A stretch of 5,567 bases of DNA, from the NCBI GenBank assembly GCA_005880525.1, contig VBFW01000065.1, positions 1 through 5,567 of the forward strand. Reading direction: 5' to 3'. A program made the translations under genes and the position numbers. Positions 4,674 through 5,567 of the stretch are shown here, in pieces. The stretch is from Chloroflexota bacterium (lineage in GTDB: Bacteria; Chloroflexota; Dormibacteria; Dormibacterales; Dormibacteraceae). Numbering within the stretch: the stretch's first letter is position 1; every line of letters starts with the position of its first letter. The notes beneath the pieces were generated by a model. That model was not told the origin of the DNA. It did no database searches and worked only from the letters and a program-made list of their open reading frames with translations.

Positions 4674-5430
4674 CCGCCTCGAGAAGGCGCTCAAGGCGGA
4701 CGGCGACCTGAAGCTGGTCGTCTACATGATGGCCGGGCACCCGAACCGGAAGAAGTCGGTCGAGGTCGCCAAGCGCCTCGCGGCCTCCGGCGTGGCGGCG
4801 ATCGAGATCGGCGTGCCGCACTCCGACCCGCTGGCCGACGGCCCGGTGATCCAGAAGGCGGGGCAGATCGCGCTCGACCACGGGATGACCGTCGACGCGT
4901 GTCTGGAGCTCGCGAGCGAGGTGTCCGGGGTCGGCGCTCCTGTGGTGCTGATGTCTTACGTGAACCCGATCCTCGCTCACGACCCTCGCCGGTTCGCGGC
5001 AGACGCCGCGCAGGCCGGCGTCGCGGGCGTGATCGTCCCGGACATGCCAATCGAAGAGGCCGAGCCGGTCGCGAGCTGGCTTCGGTCGGCTTCGCTCGAC
5101 ACGGTCTTCATGGTCGCGCCGACCACTGCGCCGAACCGCATCGGCGCCATCTGCGAGCGTTCGAGCGGCTTCGTCTACTGCGTCACGCTCACGGGCATCA
5201 CCGGCGTGCGCAAGGATCTTCCGGCGGGGCTGAAGGATCTCGTGGGCAGCGTGCGCGAGCGCACCGAGCTGCCAGTGGCAGCAGGCTTTGGCATCTCGCG
5301 CCCCGAGCACATGAAGTCTTTGCGCGGCATTGCTGACGCTGCCGTGGTCGGCAGCGCCATCGTGGCCGAGATCGACGCCGGCAAGGACCCAATGCCAATG
5401 GTCAAGGAGCTTTTGAAGGCATGCCGGTGA
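4657..5430 (+). CDS. trpA: Tryptophan synthase alpha chain
   Basis: TrpA cleaves indole-glycerol phosphate to indole and glyceraldehyde 3-phosphate and hands indole to TrpB. With TTG 4657 as start it has 257 residues, normal for the family. The barrel is complete: VVYMMAGHPN (21-30), catalytic Glu50 in AIEIGVPHSDPLADG with the second acid Asp61, MSYVNPIL, GVIVPDMPIEE, TLTGITGVRKDLP and the phosphate-binding VAAGFGISRPEH and AAVVGSAIV. Glu50 and Asp61 match Salmonella Glu49 and Asp60. The expected phenylalanine of the PFSDP motif is His here. The start is odd: the family-like N-terminus SSRLEKALKADG is preceded by ACG (4666), not ATG, in a context that would otherwise be a typical ATGAGTAG overlap with the trpB stop. 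The nearest accepted start codon is TTG 4657, overlapping trpB by 17 bases. The stop TGA 5428-5430 overlaps aroH. Confidence 0.95.
   Translation: MRATSSRLEKALKADGDLKLVVYMMAGHPNRKKSVEVAKRLAASGVAAIEIGVPHSDPLADGPVIQKAGQIALDHGMTVDACLELASEVSGVGAPVVLMSYVNPILAHDPRRFAADAAQAGVAGVIVPDMPIEEAEPVASWLRSASLDTVFMVAPTTAPNRIGAICERSSGFVYCVTLTGITGVRKDLPAGLKDLVGSVRERTELPVAAGFGISRPEHMKSLRGIADAAVVGSAIVAEIDAGKDPMPMVKELLKACR
5415..5419 (+). promoter_or_regulatory. Ribosome-binding site relevant to the aroH start
   Basis: GAAGG ends one base before ATG 5421, too close for that codon, but seven bases before GTG 5427, which overlaps the trpA stop as GTGA. An AAGGAG at 5404-5409 is 11 bases before ATG 5421. The two starts are therefore both possible, with spacing favouring GTG 5427. 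Confidence 0.45.
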
Positions 5431-5567
5431 GAGGCATCCGGGGCGCGACAACCGCCACGGCGAATACCGCCGATGCCATCACCGAGGCCACCGACGAGCT
5501 GCTGCGCGATCTGGTCAAGGCCAACGCCCTCGACGAGGCGGAGATCTGCTTTGCCTTCTTCACGACC
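5421..5567 (+). CDS. aroH: Chorismate mutase, AroH class (3' end outside window)
   Basis: Chorismate mutase turns chorismate into prephenate, the entry to phenylalanine and tyrosine. The 49 visible residues, from ATG 5421, begin MPVRGIRGATTATANTADAI and continue with ITEATDELLRDLVKANAL and EICFAFFTT. RGIRGATT followed by an N-T--(A/E)I helix is the signature of the monofunctional, trimeric Bacillus-type AroH, whose N-terminal arginine (Arg7 in B. subtilis) contacts the substrate. The later catalytic Glu and Arg (Glu78 and Arg90 there) lie beyond the window. It overlaps trpA by 10 bases, or 4 if GTG 5427 is used, so it is almost certainly part of the same transcript. Its place here puts the two enzymes that compete for chorismate, TrpE/G and AroH, in one operon. 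Confidence 0.9.
   Translation, partial: MPVRGIRGATTATANTADAITEATDELLRDLVKANALDEAEICFAFFTT

Noticed and set aside
3372..4694. 440-residue open frame on the minus strand opposite trpB
   Set aside because: It is the antisense of trpB in a GC-rich genome. It has His/Arg/Ala-rich low-complexity content and no recognisable motif; trpB itself is certain.

Overview
This window is most of a tryptophan biosynthesis operon from a high-GC bacterium. All genes lie on the + strand, in the order trpE (3' end) - trpG - trpD - trpC - trpF - trpB - trpA - aroH (5' end). Every core protein is recognisable from its catalytic motifs. The strong G/C bias at third codon positions, several non-ATG starts and the free-standing TrpG, TrpC and TrpF argue against an enterobacterial-type operon with fused genes. 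I cannot name the phylum from sequence alone; deep-branching high-GC soil or subsurface lineages are only a guess.

Layout: 1-420 encodes the chorismate-binding C-terminus of anthranilate synthase component I. 417-1157 encodes the glutaminase subunit, carrying an unusual 57-residue Pro/Ser-rich tail made from a duplicated 87-nt repeat. 1154-2428 is the trpD frame, which loses similarity to the family near 2045 and then runs out of frame over trpC. 2040-2804 is trpC. 2804-4129 is the trpF frame, whose conserved part ends near 3397; it continues through a palindromic repeat cluster and out of frame over trpB. 3498-4673 is trpB, about 4657-5430 is trpA, and 5421-5567 is the start of an AroH-type chorismate mutase. 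There is no gene-free stretch over about 100 bases, no RNA gene, no promoter and no factor-independent terminator. The operon's leader lies upstream of the window.

The genes cover the whole chorismate-to-tryptophan route: TrpE/TrpG (anthranilate), TrpD (phosphoribosyl transfer), TrpF (isomerisation), TrpC (indole-glycerol phosphate) and TrpA/TrpB (tryptophan). AroH takes chorismate to prephenate, the competing Phe/Tyr branch. Most junctions overlap by a few bases (ATGA, TTGA, TGATG, GTGA), which suggests translational coupling.

The chemistry is ordinary and I see no new system. The unusual parts are three junctions. The same family of short palindromes, with arms CCTCCCCAC / GTGGGGAGG, sits at trpG/trpD and at trpF/trpB. 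There it lengthens the upstream protein and supplies or buries the downstream ribosome-binding site. At trpD/trpC the expected end of TrpD is missing. At both trpD/trpC and trpF/trpB the upstream frame has no stop before the next gene. These could be real operon remodelling or small assembly or sequencing errors.
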